From IMCC26077 sp964418325 (GTDB lineage Bacteria; Actinomycetota; Actinomycetes; Nanopelagicales; Nanopelagicaceae): a stretch of 64,000 bases of DNA. Every line of letters begins with the position of its first letter. Position 1 is the stretch's first letter. A model generated the notes under the pieces. It was given only the letters and a program-made list of their open reading frames with translations. It had not been told where the DNA came from and did no database searches. Of the stretch, positions 41,201 to 49,062 are shown piece by piece. The stretch lies in NCBI GenBank assembly GCA_964418325.1, contig CAYQLC010000001.1, positions 74,612 through 138,611 of the forward strand, written 5' to 3'. The position numbers and the translations under genes were made by a program.

Positions 41201-42820
41201 CTTAGCCGCGAGAATAACTTCTCTGGTCAACTGTAATTTATCTGTTGTTCCGGCCAGCGCCGCTGATTGGCGATTTCCACCATCAACGATGCTCCAGCTG
41301 TAAACAATGGTCTCGTATTGATTCGGCTTAGTGACATCACAAGAAATTTGGGTATTGATCTTGGGCGGAAGCGAACTGCTGTATCCAGATATTCGAATAT
41401 TTGGATATGGCCTGCTGATACTCATTACTTGTGTGAATCCCCAAGTAGTACCGATACCACCTGCGTTCAAAGCTTGTACTCGGCAATACAGGTACTTACC
41501 CTGCGCAAGTAGTAGATTCTCTTTCGTAAAGGTTAATGAATTTCCACTACCAACTTCAGTACCACTACGTGGTCCGTTATCTGGGCTGTACTCACTGCTC
41601 ACAAACCACGTGCGCTTACTTTCTTGCTCGATTGTGGTAGACCAGGTTGGCGCGCTACATGAAACGCTCTGCCCCACCTTGGGAGGCTCTGTGTTTGTAA
41701 TGCCTATCAATACCGGCTTTCGCACCGCCTGTGGGCGTTCGGGAATCTTTACATTTGCTCCGACAACTAATTCGCCTGCGGCGGATGCACCACGCACTTC
41801 ACACGCGAAGACCTCTCCACCATCCCCATCCTCAACTTTCACCACTGGATTTGTCGAGCCGCTAATTCGATCAGGGGATTGCCAGGTAACTTCAATGTCT
41901 GTGGTGTTCTCTGACCATGCGCCTTGATTGCATGTGAGCGTACTACCCACTCGTGCCTCACCAAGGATCTGAACTTTCTCAATATTTCGTGGCAAAGCTC
42001 GGTTATATCTTTGTGCAGACTTTTCAACAAGTTTTAAACCACGACTGATATCAGATACATAATAAGTTAGCTTGGTGAAAATAGTCGGTTTACCTTTATC
42101 ACACCCTTGTGCAGAACCCCAGCTTGTCAATCCAACAAGTACAGTTTTATCGCCAAGCTTTGTTGTGAGTGGCCCACCAGAATCCCCATTACACCCGCCG
42201 GCAAAGACTCGCTCTGCTGGAATATATCGGCCAGCGCTCACCATAGTCACCGGATTAAAAAAACGGCCATAAGTTCTTTTAGCGGCGCCAGATTGATCAA
42301 CTAAGTTTGCATAACGTAAAAACTTTGCAATTGTTTTTAGTTGATCATTTCCCCATCCAAGAATTTGAAACTTCTTTGATGAAGACAATTTCCCAACTTC
42401 ACTCTTCTTTGGGATGGCAATTGGTTTAATATCATCAACAGGATCACTTAACTTGAGTAGGCCCAGATCATTTTGCGTTGTCTTCTTGTTGTACCTCTCG
42501 TGGCGCCACACGGCAGCTACTTCACGTAATGGCTCCTCGGACTTTAATGTGTCAGATTTGAGTCGAACCCAATAGAAACCTTTATCAAAAGCACAGTGCG
42601 CTGCAGTGATAATCACATCCTTGGTGATTAGTGAACCTGTGCAAATAAATTCTGGGTTTGCATCAGGAGTTTCCGCGTACCAGATTGCTGCAACCCAAGG
42701 AGCCTTTTCACTCGCATCAGTCATCTCTGTTCCGAAGACCACGGCCTTCGCAACCTGATGGCCAGCCATGAATGAGAGCGCCACAAATAAAGCGGCGAGC
42801 GCAAGACGACGAATTCGCAT
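38282..42820 (-). CDS. Giant secreted trypsin-like protease with Ig-like, lectin and FN3 domains
   Basis: A 1512-residue exported protein. Order: signal peptide (1-26); S1 trypsin domain (about 27-265) with His75 in TAAHC, Asp118 in NDLGLL and Ser214 in CNGDSGGP; four Cys-containing Ig-like modules of about 95 residues (280-665); C-type-lectin-like domain (about 670-830, with WLGISD and EPNN); Ig-like module; fibronectin III domain (about 975-1075); LamG-like region (about 1085-1255); and L-type-lectin-like domain at the end (about 1265-1510, GGDGFTFFLAD). The full triad implies an active enzyme. It probably attacks or attaches to glycoprotein surfaces. GGGGGAG precedes the ATG. Confidence 0.9.
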   Translation of the reverse strand: MRIRRLALAALFVALSFMAGHQVAKAVVFGTEMTDASEKAPWVAAIWYAETPDANPEFICTGSLITKDVIITAAHCAFDKGFYWVRLKSDTLKSEEPLREVAAVWRHERYNKKTTQNDLGLLKLSDPVDDIKPIAIPKKSEVGKLSSSKKFQILGWGNDQLKTIAKFLRYANLVDQSGAAKRTYGRFFNPVTMVSAGRYIPAERVFAGGCNGDSGGPLTTKLGDKTVLVGLTSWGSAQGCDKGKPTIFTKLTYYVSDISRGLKLVEKSAQRYNRALPRNIEKVQILGEARVGSTLTCNQGAWSENTTDIEVTWQSPDRISGSTNPVVKVEDGDGGEVFACEVRGASAAGELVVGANVKIPERPQAVRKPVLIGITNTEPPKVGQSVSCSAPTWSTTIEQESKRTWFVSSEYSPDNGPRSGTEVGSGNSLTFTKENLLLAQGKYLYCRVQALNAGGIGTTWGFTQVMSISRPYPNIRISGYSSSLPPKINTQISCDVTKPNQYETIVYSWSIVDGGNRQSAALAGTTDKLQLTREVILAAKGKNILCTVKATNIVGEGEDTAGIYIVPPQLPSLPETAISGLDLNSIKPGTSVAQCDTRTLIEDELLSYEWGISENQYSNTIKTVLGTQKFLPLTTAIMDDLPGSRLICKATVENLAGKSDSSAGINIPVPDVQFFSKTGRFYKFVSTTASWTEARRLALASTYEGMQGYLATPNTAAELAFMRKKASGAEIWLGISDAANEGCWRYTDGPEANVALYAAAGVANCTVGVGSFSSFGPGEPNNNPGLADGYENVAYVRADGTWNDSLNSSYFAYVIEYGGTVTTMSGAPSNTVTPVITLTAPLPGAITRGTVTISGSVELERFNNLRPSALGIKITGASSPSFSPTLVGSTARLNTGGSWLVAGATETSNFNWSTTARTFTITFDAGAFADGEYVVTIFSREPNGVSGKATTTFVVPQAVRNVLASTIGDSQTSIYLTWTAPTSTSGISDYQVEYSAAGGEWQKFTRSPSLASAATITGLSPATVYQFRVTPVINEKVNLALTTLSNTVSTAAPVALSIDSFSSLTGWSIIKEVSGAWNPSTLRPYLRLEAANYDPVAKTWVDSSGNNRHLASSQVKGAPTLKTTTIGNGSAKAFTVVSGGVNDGIKLGNPSFNSFGFLTVARYSGATQRRIFTGETGNHLTGWWSGKTGVAYHEAWITETSSGNNNNWFLISDTWSSLRVNGASKGVGRNPTLPQMTINWGNPLYGSETSDWEVAEVIVFDRNLSVSELSLLEDYLGSTYGITAYSVGATYNSLAPRIEAGKLRMLSTDGGRAGALNLNKLDSTRGIDARFRFNFGPSNWSFGGDGFTFFLADSSNPDIAAATNGGGNWLGVFAGATLAYAGNNPGEQFKGGLLGIQVLHNNSPKVQVLGRTGTNSTLPILKTSNASIPMGQDMFMRVQIDPVGLATRSYRIWISNSNSFSGNPTITGLLSDTGINWNDPSGGVQFGFTGATGGNVMNIDIDRIVINGTAKN

Positions 42821-43009
42821 GGCTCCCCCTTGTGCTGTGGATAAGTCAGGATCTGGCTCTATATATGTAGTAAGACGGCACCAATAGTAATTCCGTTCCC
42901 CCGAAATAGATATTTCTGGGCTTTGGGAACCAAAGCGCAGAGCCCCCCGTCGTATGAAGTAGATCGGCTAGACCCACTGCTAGCTGCTTGAACTACGAAA
43001 GGGCTACAA

Positions 43010-43501
43010 ATGAAACTATCGAGATTCAATAAATTGTTTAGCGGCATGACCGTTTTGTTCGTTTTGCTAGGAAGCGCCACCTCAAGCTTTGCGCTGGACA
43101 ATCCCAATACATCAAGGCAACAGACGGTGACTTGGGGCTGGGCTGATGGTGCAGATAAGAAGCACCGTGACTTTTCCGAAGATGATTATGCCGATGCCAT
43201 GGAAATGGCTCCCATCAAGGTCACCGTCACAATGAATGGACCCTCACGCAGAGTCGTCTTGGAAGCTTGGGATCCATTTCAGCAAGGTTGGGTCCTTGAG
43301 TCTCAATCACGTACTGATGGAACAGGTGTGGGCTTACTTCGCGTCAACCCATATTGCGATGGATACACCAAAGATGCTTCGGAGTGGTGTGATAGAGATA
43401 TTACCTATCGAGTTCGAGTGTTGAAGAGCGGAATTCAACGACAAGTAGTTAGCAAACCGTTTCTTGTCACATTTGTAAAATCAGAAGATGCTCAGATGTA
43501 A
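43010..43501 (+). CDS. Secreted protein of unknown function
   Basis: A 163-residue protein with a signal peptide (cleavage near SSFALD, about residue 29). The mature domain is beta-rich with one Cys pair (NPYCDGY and EWCDRD) that could form a disulfide. The segment RRVVLEAWDPFQQGWVLES looks like a beta-sandwich strand pair. No family recognised. It has a good ribosome-binding site (GAAAGGG) and is followed by a strong bidirectional terminator. Confidence 0.65.
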   Translation: MKLSRFNKLFSGMTVLFVLLGSATSSFALDNPNTSRQQTVTWGWADGADKKHRDFSEDDYADAMEMAPIKVTVTMNGPSRRVVLEAWDPFQQGWVLESQSRTDGTGVGLLRVNPYCDGYTKDASEWCDRDITYRVRVLKSGIQRQVVSKPFLVTFVKSEDAQM

Positions 43502-43510
43502 CTAAGGCAT

Positions 43511-43559
43511 AAAGAGTAAAGCCCCCTAGTCTCGGCTTGGGGGCTTTACTCTTTTTTTA
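43511..43559. terminator. Bidirectional rho-independent terminator
   Basis: A 16-bp perfect stem (43511-43526 with 43539-43554) with a GC-rich core and a 12-nt loop. A run of T follows on the plus strand and a run of A precedes it, so it serves both convergent genes. Confidence 0.92.
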
Positions 43560-44117
43560 TTTACCTAACTTGGCTGCTGTTATCTTCACGACAAATTTTG
43601 GATCAGTCGCATAGAAGTATTCAGTTAGGTTTGTTCCTTTAAGACAACTTTTCGACCCTTTTATAAACTGAGCCGAAAATGTTATTGGAGTGCCCTTTTC
43701 ACCGTCCATGATTGCGTTGAACACCTTAGAGTTCTCCGGAATCAACGTATTGTCTTGAATATCTGAAAATGCATTGCTCCATGTTTGAACTCGGATATCA
43801 GAATCTATTTCGATTTGAATGTAGGCCTTGCCCTCACTATTCGCTCCGATATCAGCAATCTTCCCAACCCAATTTGTCGCTTTCAAATTATTAAGCACTG
43901 CACAAGCATCTTTATCACGCTTCCGAAGCGCTACTGACGACTTAAGATCTGTTTTTGCATCTTGATACGCTTTCGCACCTTTCTTAACAATATCCATAAA
44001 CTTCTTCTGTTGTGCAGGAACTGTTCCCGAAGCCTGGGCTACTGGTACCAAAGCTAGAAATAGAACAGCGCTGAAAAAACCCGAGAGCAATCGATATTTT
44101 TGACCATACATTTTCAT
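43557..44117 (-). CDS. Secreted protein of unknown function
   Basis: A 186-residue protein with a signal peptide (hydrophobic core after KYRLL, cleavage near AQASG). The mature part starts with a Lys-rich helix (KKFMDIVKKGAKAYQDAKTDLK). A beta-rich domain follows, with ATNWVGKIADIGANSEGKAYIQIEI, an OB-like pattern, and two Cys. GGAGG lies 4 nt before ATG 44117, which fixes the start. No family recognised. It converges on the strong terminator at 43511-43559. Confidence 0.65.
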   Translation of the reverse strand: MKMYGQKYRLLSGFFSAVLFLALVPVAQASGTVPAQQKKFMDIVKKGAKAYQDAKTDLKSSVALRKRDKDACAVLNNLKATNWVGKIADIGANSEGKAYIQIEIDSDIRVQTWSNAFSDIQDNTLIPENSKVFNAIMDGEKGTPITFSAQFIKGSKSCLKGTNLTEYFYATDPKFVVKITAAKLGK

Positions 44118-44211
44118 TGAACCTCCAGGTGGCTGGTCCTACTTTAACAAACAGCTCAATCAAGCACTAACTCTTGCTAATAATGCTGGCCTCCTCAGAA
44201 GCAACTAAAGG

Positions 44212-45690
44212 CTAAATCTCACCCTTTTCAAGTCCTGCAAGTACTTCTTTTGCACGCTCCCGTAACTCTGGTAAATCGCTCAAACGTTTTAAGCCATTGA
44301 TTTGTTGGAACATCCGATGGTTTTTCGCAAACACTTCTTTATTGCGATCAAGGAAATCCCAATACAAAGTTGTGAACGGGCAGGCATCGTCCCCCACGCG
44401 CAATTTTGGGTTATAGCGACAAGCGCTGCAGTATTCAGACATCCGCGATATGTAAGCGCCCCCTGCTGCATAAGGTTTAGTCATCATTCGGCCCCCATCA
44501 GCATGAACACCCATCCCGATGACATTGGGGACCATCACCCACTCGGATGCATCTATAAATCGCTCTCGCATCCATTCTAAAAATTGTTGTGGATTAGTCC
44601 CTGTGATTAACGCGAGGTTACTGAGCACCATCAAGCGTGGAATGTGGTGCACCCATGCGCGGAGTTCCACATCGCGTACGATTGATCGAACACAATTCAT
44701 CTCTGTTTTGGAACTTGAAGTGAAGAGCGGTAACAACTTCCGATTAGCACTGAGAAGATTGTTATCTCGGTAATCTGAACCAAGGTGCCAGTACATGCCG
44801 TTTATATACTCACGCCAACCGATTACCTGGCGGATAAAACCTTCCGCTGATTCGATAGGTATCTTTCCTGAATTAAACGCCTTCATTGCAGCATCGACAA
44901 CTTCCGTTGGATGAAGCAAACCATTATTAATGTAAGGACTAATCACAGAGTGGTGTAGCGACCAACTATCTAGAGCCATCGCATCTTCGTAAGGACCAAA
45001 ATTCGCAAAATGATGATTAATGAAATGTTTTAACTGTTTTAATGCACCTGACCGAGTGGTGGCCCATGTGGAACTTGCTTCAATTCCCAATTCAGCTGCT
45101 ACCTGGTCGTCTATCTCATCACGCTCAAAGCCCCTATACGCTGGCCATGAGTAATTCTTTGGGGGAGGCAAGCGATTTTCTTTATCGAAATTCCATGCGC
45201 CTCCTGCTGGTTTTCCATTATCCATAAGTATGTTGAGGCGACGTCGTTGCTCTCGATAGAAGTTTTCCATGACATAAGTCTTTTGACTGCTAGCCCACTT
45301 CTCGAAAGTCGCCTGAGGTGTAAGAAAAAAATCATTCTCGACAAAATCGAAACCTAAATCCTCAAGCGTTTTTTGCAACCTAAATGACGATTGCTTTGTT
45401 GCGCACAGCAAATTTTTTGGATAGTCACGCTGTGCTTGAAGAATTCCATCCTTCGTCGTTGCAGCCTTTATATACTCAACTTCAAATCCTTCGCTTTGTA
45501 AATCTTCGGCAAAATGTCGAGCGCTTGAAATAAGAGAGAAGAGACGTTCTGGATGCCAGTTTCTACCGGTACGCATCCGCTCACTTTCAACGAAAAGTAT
45601 CCGGTCATTTTTCTTATCGGCTGTGCGTAAGATTCCATACTTGCGATGTAAGTGATCAAAAGGAACGTAAAGAGTTCGAGGTGTAATCAC
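44212..45690 (-). CDS. FeS-type bacterial photolyase/cryptochrome (PhrB-like, FeS-BCP)
   Basis: A 492-residue flavoprotein of the FeS-BCP class, whose characterised members repair (6-4) photoproducts using light. The start TLYVPFDHLHRKYGIL and the FAD-binding C-terminal half (EGFIRQVIGWREYINGMYW) are typical. Four cysteines for the 4Fe-4S cluster are visible: one in MNCVRS and three in SEYCSACRYNPK and DDACPFT. GTG 45690 directly follows the pcnA stop on the same strand, so the two genes may be cotranscribed. It fits life in sunlit water. Confidence 0.9.
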   Translation of the reverse strand: MITPRTLYVPFDHLHRKYGILRTADKKNDRILFVESERMRTGRNWHPERLFSLISSARHFAEDLQSEGFEVEYIKAATTKDGILQAQRDYPKNLLCATKQSSFRLQKTLEDLGFDFVENDFFLTPQATFEKWASSQKTYVMENFYREQRRRLNILMDNGKPAGGAWNFDKENRLPPPKNYSWPAYRGFERDEIDDQVAAELGIEASSTWATTRSGALKQLKHFINHHFANFGPYEDAMALDSWSLHHSVISPYINNGLLHPTEVVDAAMKAFNSGKIPIESAEGFIRQVIGWREYINGMYWHLGSDYRDNNLLSANRKLLPLFTSSSKTEMNCVRSIVRDVELRAWVHHIPRLMVLSNLALITGTNPQQFLEWMRERFIDASEWVMVPNVIGMGVHADGGRMMTKPYAAGGAYISRMSEYCSACRYNPKLRVGDDACPFTTLYWDFLDRNKEVFAKNHRMFQQINGLKRLSDLPELRERAKEVLAGLEKGEI

Positions 45691-47279
45691 TTATCCACCC
45701 TGCTGCTTACTCCATTTTTGTAACTCTTCAATAGCACGGTCTCGTCCAAGCGGGCCATGCTCCATGCGTAGCTCTAATAAATGGTCATACGCTTTTCCGA
45801 CGAGAGGGCCTGGCTTGATTCCGAGAATCTCAATAATTTCATTTCCATTGAGATCTGGTCGAATTGCTGCCAACTCCTCTTCCTNNNNNNNNNNNNNNNN
45901 NNNNNNNNNNNNNNNNNNNNNNNNNNNNNNNNNNNNNNNNNNNNNNNNNNNNNNNNNNNNNNNNNNNNNNNNNNNNNNNNNNNNTCAATAATTTCATTTC
46001 CATTGAGATCTGGTCGAATTGCTGCCAACTCCTCTTCCTGAGCCAATTGATCGATACGCGCCTCTAGTTCATCATAAGTAGCGGCGAGCGCTTGAGCCTT
46101 GCGTACGTTCCGAGTAGTGCAATCAGCCCGGGTCAGGACGTGCAAATGGACCAATAAATCTCCAGCATCTCGCACATATCTACGCACGGCACTATCTGTC
46201 CACTCGCCGCTACCGTATCCATGAAAACGCAGATGGAGCGCTACCAGCGCTGAGACATCATCGATTGTCTCCCGATCAAAGCGCAGCTCCTTCAACCGTT
46301 TCTTGGTCATCTTCGAGCCAACAATTTCGTGGTGGTGAAATGACACTCCACCACCTTCTATTAAGGCACGCGTTTTTGGTTTTCCAATGTCATGAAGAAG
46401 GGCAGCAAGACGAATGGTGAGATTAGGTCCACCTAATCGCTCTTCCATTTCCATCGCTTGCTCTAGGACTATCAAGGAGTGTTCATAAACATCTTTGTGG
46501 CGATGGTGTTCGTCAATCTCAAGACGAAGCATAGGTAGCTCCGGAAGAAAATACTCACAGAGACCAGTATCGACCATCAACATCAATCCGCGACGAGGAT
46601 TGGTAGACATGAGAGTCTTCACAAATTCCTCACGAATCCGTTCAGCTGAAATTATCGTCAAGCGCTCTTTCATTTGCGTAATTGCGGCAATCACTTCTTC
46701 ATCAACATCGAAAGCTAATTGCGCAGCAAACCGGGCAGCACGCATCATTCGCAGTGGGTCTTCAGAAAATAATTCTGTGGCGGCAATAGGTGTACGAATT
46801 TTCTTTGCTACTAAATCCTTTAGCCCACCAAATGGATCGACAAAAGTATTCGTACTCTCACCAATCTCTAAGGCCATTGCGTTGACAGTAAAATCTCGCC
46901 GTCGAAGATCTCCTTCCAAGCTATCGCCATATTCAACAGATGGCTTCCGACTATCACTGTTGTATGAATCTTTTCGGAAGGTTGTGATTTCTGCGGTGAC
47001 ATCACCTTTCTTCCCAGCAACAGTTCCATAAGCGATGCCGGTATCCCAAGTTGCATCGGTCCATCGTTTAAGTATTTTCATCGAATCTTCCGGTCGTGCA
47101 TCAGTGGTGAAATCAAGATCATTGCCACCGCGTCCGAGGAGCGCATCGCGCACCGGACCACCGACCAAGGCCAGACGAAAGCCAGCCCCTCGAAATTCGC
47201 GCGCCAATTCCACCGCTGCCCGAGGCAATGTGACCAGATTCGCGGCCGCTTTTGCCTGTTCTGGCGAGATTGCGCTCAT
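45691..47279 (-). CDS. CCA-adding tRNA nucleotidyltransferase / poly(A) polymerase family, HD-domain type
   Basis: Adds or repairs the CCA end of tRNAs. The N-terminal nucleotidyltransferase has LVGGPVRDALLG and the catalytic DLDF pair. The C-terminal HD domain has HHRHKDVYEH and LLHDIGKPK. The homologue sits at this place in other actinobacterial origin regions (mycobacterial pcnA). The second N gap interrupts it. Removing 100 Ns plus a duplicated 55 bases gives one frame of 477 residues ending QKWSKQQGG. The apparent break is therefore an assembly artefact, not a pseudogene. Confidence 0.93.
45830..45884. repeat. 55-bp copy left of the second gap (assembly artefact)
   Basis: Identical to 45985-46039. 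Only one copy is needed to code the nucleotidyltransferase. Confidence 0.9.
45885..45984. other. Assembly gap (100 N)
   Basis: Exactly 100 Ns flanked by identical 55-bp ends. This is the same pattern as the first gap, so the real gap is probably zero with overlapping contigs. Confidence 0.95.
45985..46039. repeat. 55-bp copy right of the second gap (assembly artefact)
   Basis: Identical to 45830-45884. It should be merged with that copy. Confidence 0.9.
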
Positions 47280-47299
47280 GGGCGATAAGGGTACGCGGG

Positions 47300-47305
47300 T
47301 AAGGT
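47300..47305 (+). promoter_or_regulatory. -10 element of a probable leaderless promoter (NUDIX gene)
   Basis: TAAGGT lies exactly 6 nt before ATG 47312. On the other strand TACCCT (47288-47293) lies 8 nt before the pcnA ATG, so both divergent genes may have nearly leaderless mRNAs in a 32-base spacer. Confidence 0.4.
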
Positions 47306-47311
47306 AGGGGT

Positions 47312-47941
47312 ATGTCCCGGACCTCGGGTGAGGGCGGGCTCGAGCCGGTTTTTATTGCACCAGTCTCTTCGCCTTCCTCGCCTCCTACTCGCTCAACGCC
47401 CTCATCCTCTTCGACGGCGCGCGCCAAATCTGCACACCCTCGAAAAGGTAAGGGCAAAGGCAAAAATAATAAAAATGGAGCGAAAGCTCCTGGCGCCAAA
47501 AAACAGGTTCGTAAGAATCCTGGAAAACGAGTGGAAGAGGTGAGCGCCGGTGGCTTAGTCGTAGACAAGAGCGGAGAGATGGGGCTGCTCATTGGTCGCA
47601 TCGATAAGCGTGGTCGAATGCTCTGGTCATTACCTAAAGGACATATCGAAGCGGGAGAGAGTCCCGAGGAGGCTGCCCTTCGCGAGGTACGCGAGGAAAC
47701 TGGAATCAAGAGTTCCATTACTCGCTCACTTGGCGTGATTGATTTTTGGTTTATGGCCGAAGGAAAACGAATCCACAAGACAGTCCACCATTTCCTCTTC
47801 ACCGAAAAATCCGGAAAACTTGAGGCGCAGATCAGCGAAGTTGATGACGTGAAATGGTTTCCATTAGATGACATCGCCAAGACTCTTGCCTATCCCGATG
47901 AAAGAAAATTGATTCAGCGTTCTGGAAATCTACGGTCATGA
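47312..47941 (+). CDS. NUDIX hydrolase (MutT4-like)
   Basis: A 209-residue protein with a full Nudix box of the form GX5EX7REVXEEXG (GHIEAGES followed by ALREVREETGI, about residues 114-136). Such enzymes hydrolyse nucleoside diphosphate derivatives. About 70 low-complexity Pro/Ser/Thr- and Lys-rich residues precede the domain. The same extension-plus-Nudix arrangement sits next to pcnA in mycobacteria (Rv3908). Its stop overlaps the start of the DUF6049 gene (ATGA), so it is the first gene of the murJ operon. Confidence 0.92.
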   Translation: MSRTSGEGGLEPVFIAPVSSPSSPPTRSTPSSSSTARAKSAHPRKGKGKGKNNKNGAKAPGAKKQVRKNPGKRVEEVSAGGLVVDKSGEMGLLIGRIDKRGRMLWSLPKGHIEAGESPEEAALREVREETGIKSSITRSLGVIDFWFMAEGKRIHKTVHHFLFTEKSGKLEAQISEVDDVKWFPLDDIAKTLAYPDERKLIQRSGNLRS

Positions 47942-49062
47942 TTTTCTCGAGGAGAATTCTGCTTTCAGTCTTAGCATTGATTTTTCTCCTGACAAATCCG
48001 TTAGCGCAACTTGGTAGTGCAGCACCTACACCTATCATCGTAATTTCAGATACTTTTCATCGCGAGGTAAATGGAAAATTTACTGATGACTCACTAGGAG
48101 AGTCGATATCAACCGGTGGAGAACTATTTGAAAAAGTTAGAACTGCACCAAAGATTGGCAGCTGGTTAATTGATCCGCAGGTAATCGAAGAACTAGTAGA
48201 TATGAGCGATGGGTACACAGTGCTTCCGGATCAACCAGGAGCATATGCTGAAGTCTCCAAAGGTTTCCTCGAATTATTACGGGCGAGTATTGGCAATAAC
48301 TTAGTTTTTGCACTTCCTTATGGTTCACCAAATATTGCAGCGCGCAAAAAAGTCTCCGAGGTCGAATTCTCCCAAATCCAAAGCGTCAGCTCATTGCGCC
48401 TGGGTAGAGCCCTTGATTTGCCCATCTCTGCCGGCTTACCTGATGGCGCTACTTTCACCAGAAAATCCCCTACTAATCAAGCAAAGCGCGCTTTCTCTGT
48501 TATTCACAAGAATTTAAACAAAATAGGCTCAATAACTTCTGATCCCGAAGTCGCAGAGGTTGCGCTCAGAAGTAATGCACTCCTTAATCCAGAGTTATCA
48601 AAAAAACAGGTCCAATATCTCTCCATTCTTCTCAATGGCACCGTCGATCGACTAGAGAAAAAGGTAAAAGTTTTACCAGGGACCTACACACTCACCTCAA
48701 CTAACGAAGAAGTTCCTGTAACAATTGTCAACGAATTCTCTTCGCCCGTTGACGTTGTGCTTATCCTGCATGCTGAAAATGCTCGAATAGTCATCGATAC
48801 CGCTAAAAAAGTGCGAATTGCAGAGAACTCGCGAAAGCAGGTACTCATCACCGCCAAGGCGGTTGCCAATGGGAAAGTTCGGGTCGAGGCGAGACTAGAG
48901 ACCCTCAAGGGGGCTCGATACGGTGAGAGCAACTACTTAGAATTTACTATCACCAGGATTAGCGCTGTCATCAGCTGGGTCATGCTTGGTGCTGCCATAC
49001 TTTTAGTCAGCGCAAGTGGATTCCAGATATACCGACGAGCCAAGCGAAGAGCGGTGAGTTGA
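47938..49062 (+). CDS. DUF6049-like exported membrane-anchored protein (shortened Rv3909 homologue by position)
   Basis: A 374-residue protein with a signal peptide (cleavage near LGSAAP), an extracytoplasmic domain and a C-terminal membrane anchor (ISWVMLGAAILLVSASGF) followed by a basic tail. In other Actinobacteria the protein between the Nudix and murJ genes is about twice as long. The early domain part, which includes GSWLIDPQVIEELVD, seems kept while the middle is reduced. It may assist lipid II flipping or envelope assembly, but this is inferred from position only. It overlaps murJ by TGATG. Confidence 0.78.
   Translation: MIFSRRILLSVLALIFLLTNPLAQLGSAAPTPIIVISDTFHREVNGKFTDDSLGESISTGGELFEKVRTAPKIGSWLIDPQVIEELVDMSDGYTVLPDQPGAYAEVSKGFLELLRASIGNNLVFALPYGSPNIAARKKVSEVEFSQIQSVSSLRLGRALDLPISAGLPDGATFTRKSPTNQAKRAFSVIHKNLNKIGSITSDPEVAEVALRSNALLNPELSKKQVQYLSILLNGTVDRLEKKVKVLPGTYTLTSTNEEVPVTIVNEFSSPVDVVLILHAENARIVIDTAKKVRIAENSRKQVLITAKAVANGKVRVEARLETLKGARYGESNYLEFTITRISAVISWVMLGAAILLVSASGFQIYRRAKRRAVS

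Noticed and set aside
41331..41927. Plus-strand open frame of 198 codons opposite the giant protease
   Set aside because: Antisense of the Ig-like modules; the sense protein has clear domains and a strong start.
39500..42000. Ig-like modules as a DNA tandem repeat or phase-variable region
   Set aside because: The modules are similar only at protein level; no repeated DNA words of useful length are visible.
47119..47880. Minus-strand open frame of 253 codons opposite the NUDIX and pcnA genes
   Set aside because: Low-complexity antisense of two well-supported genes, with no family features.
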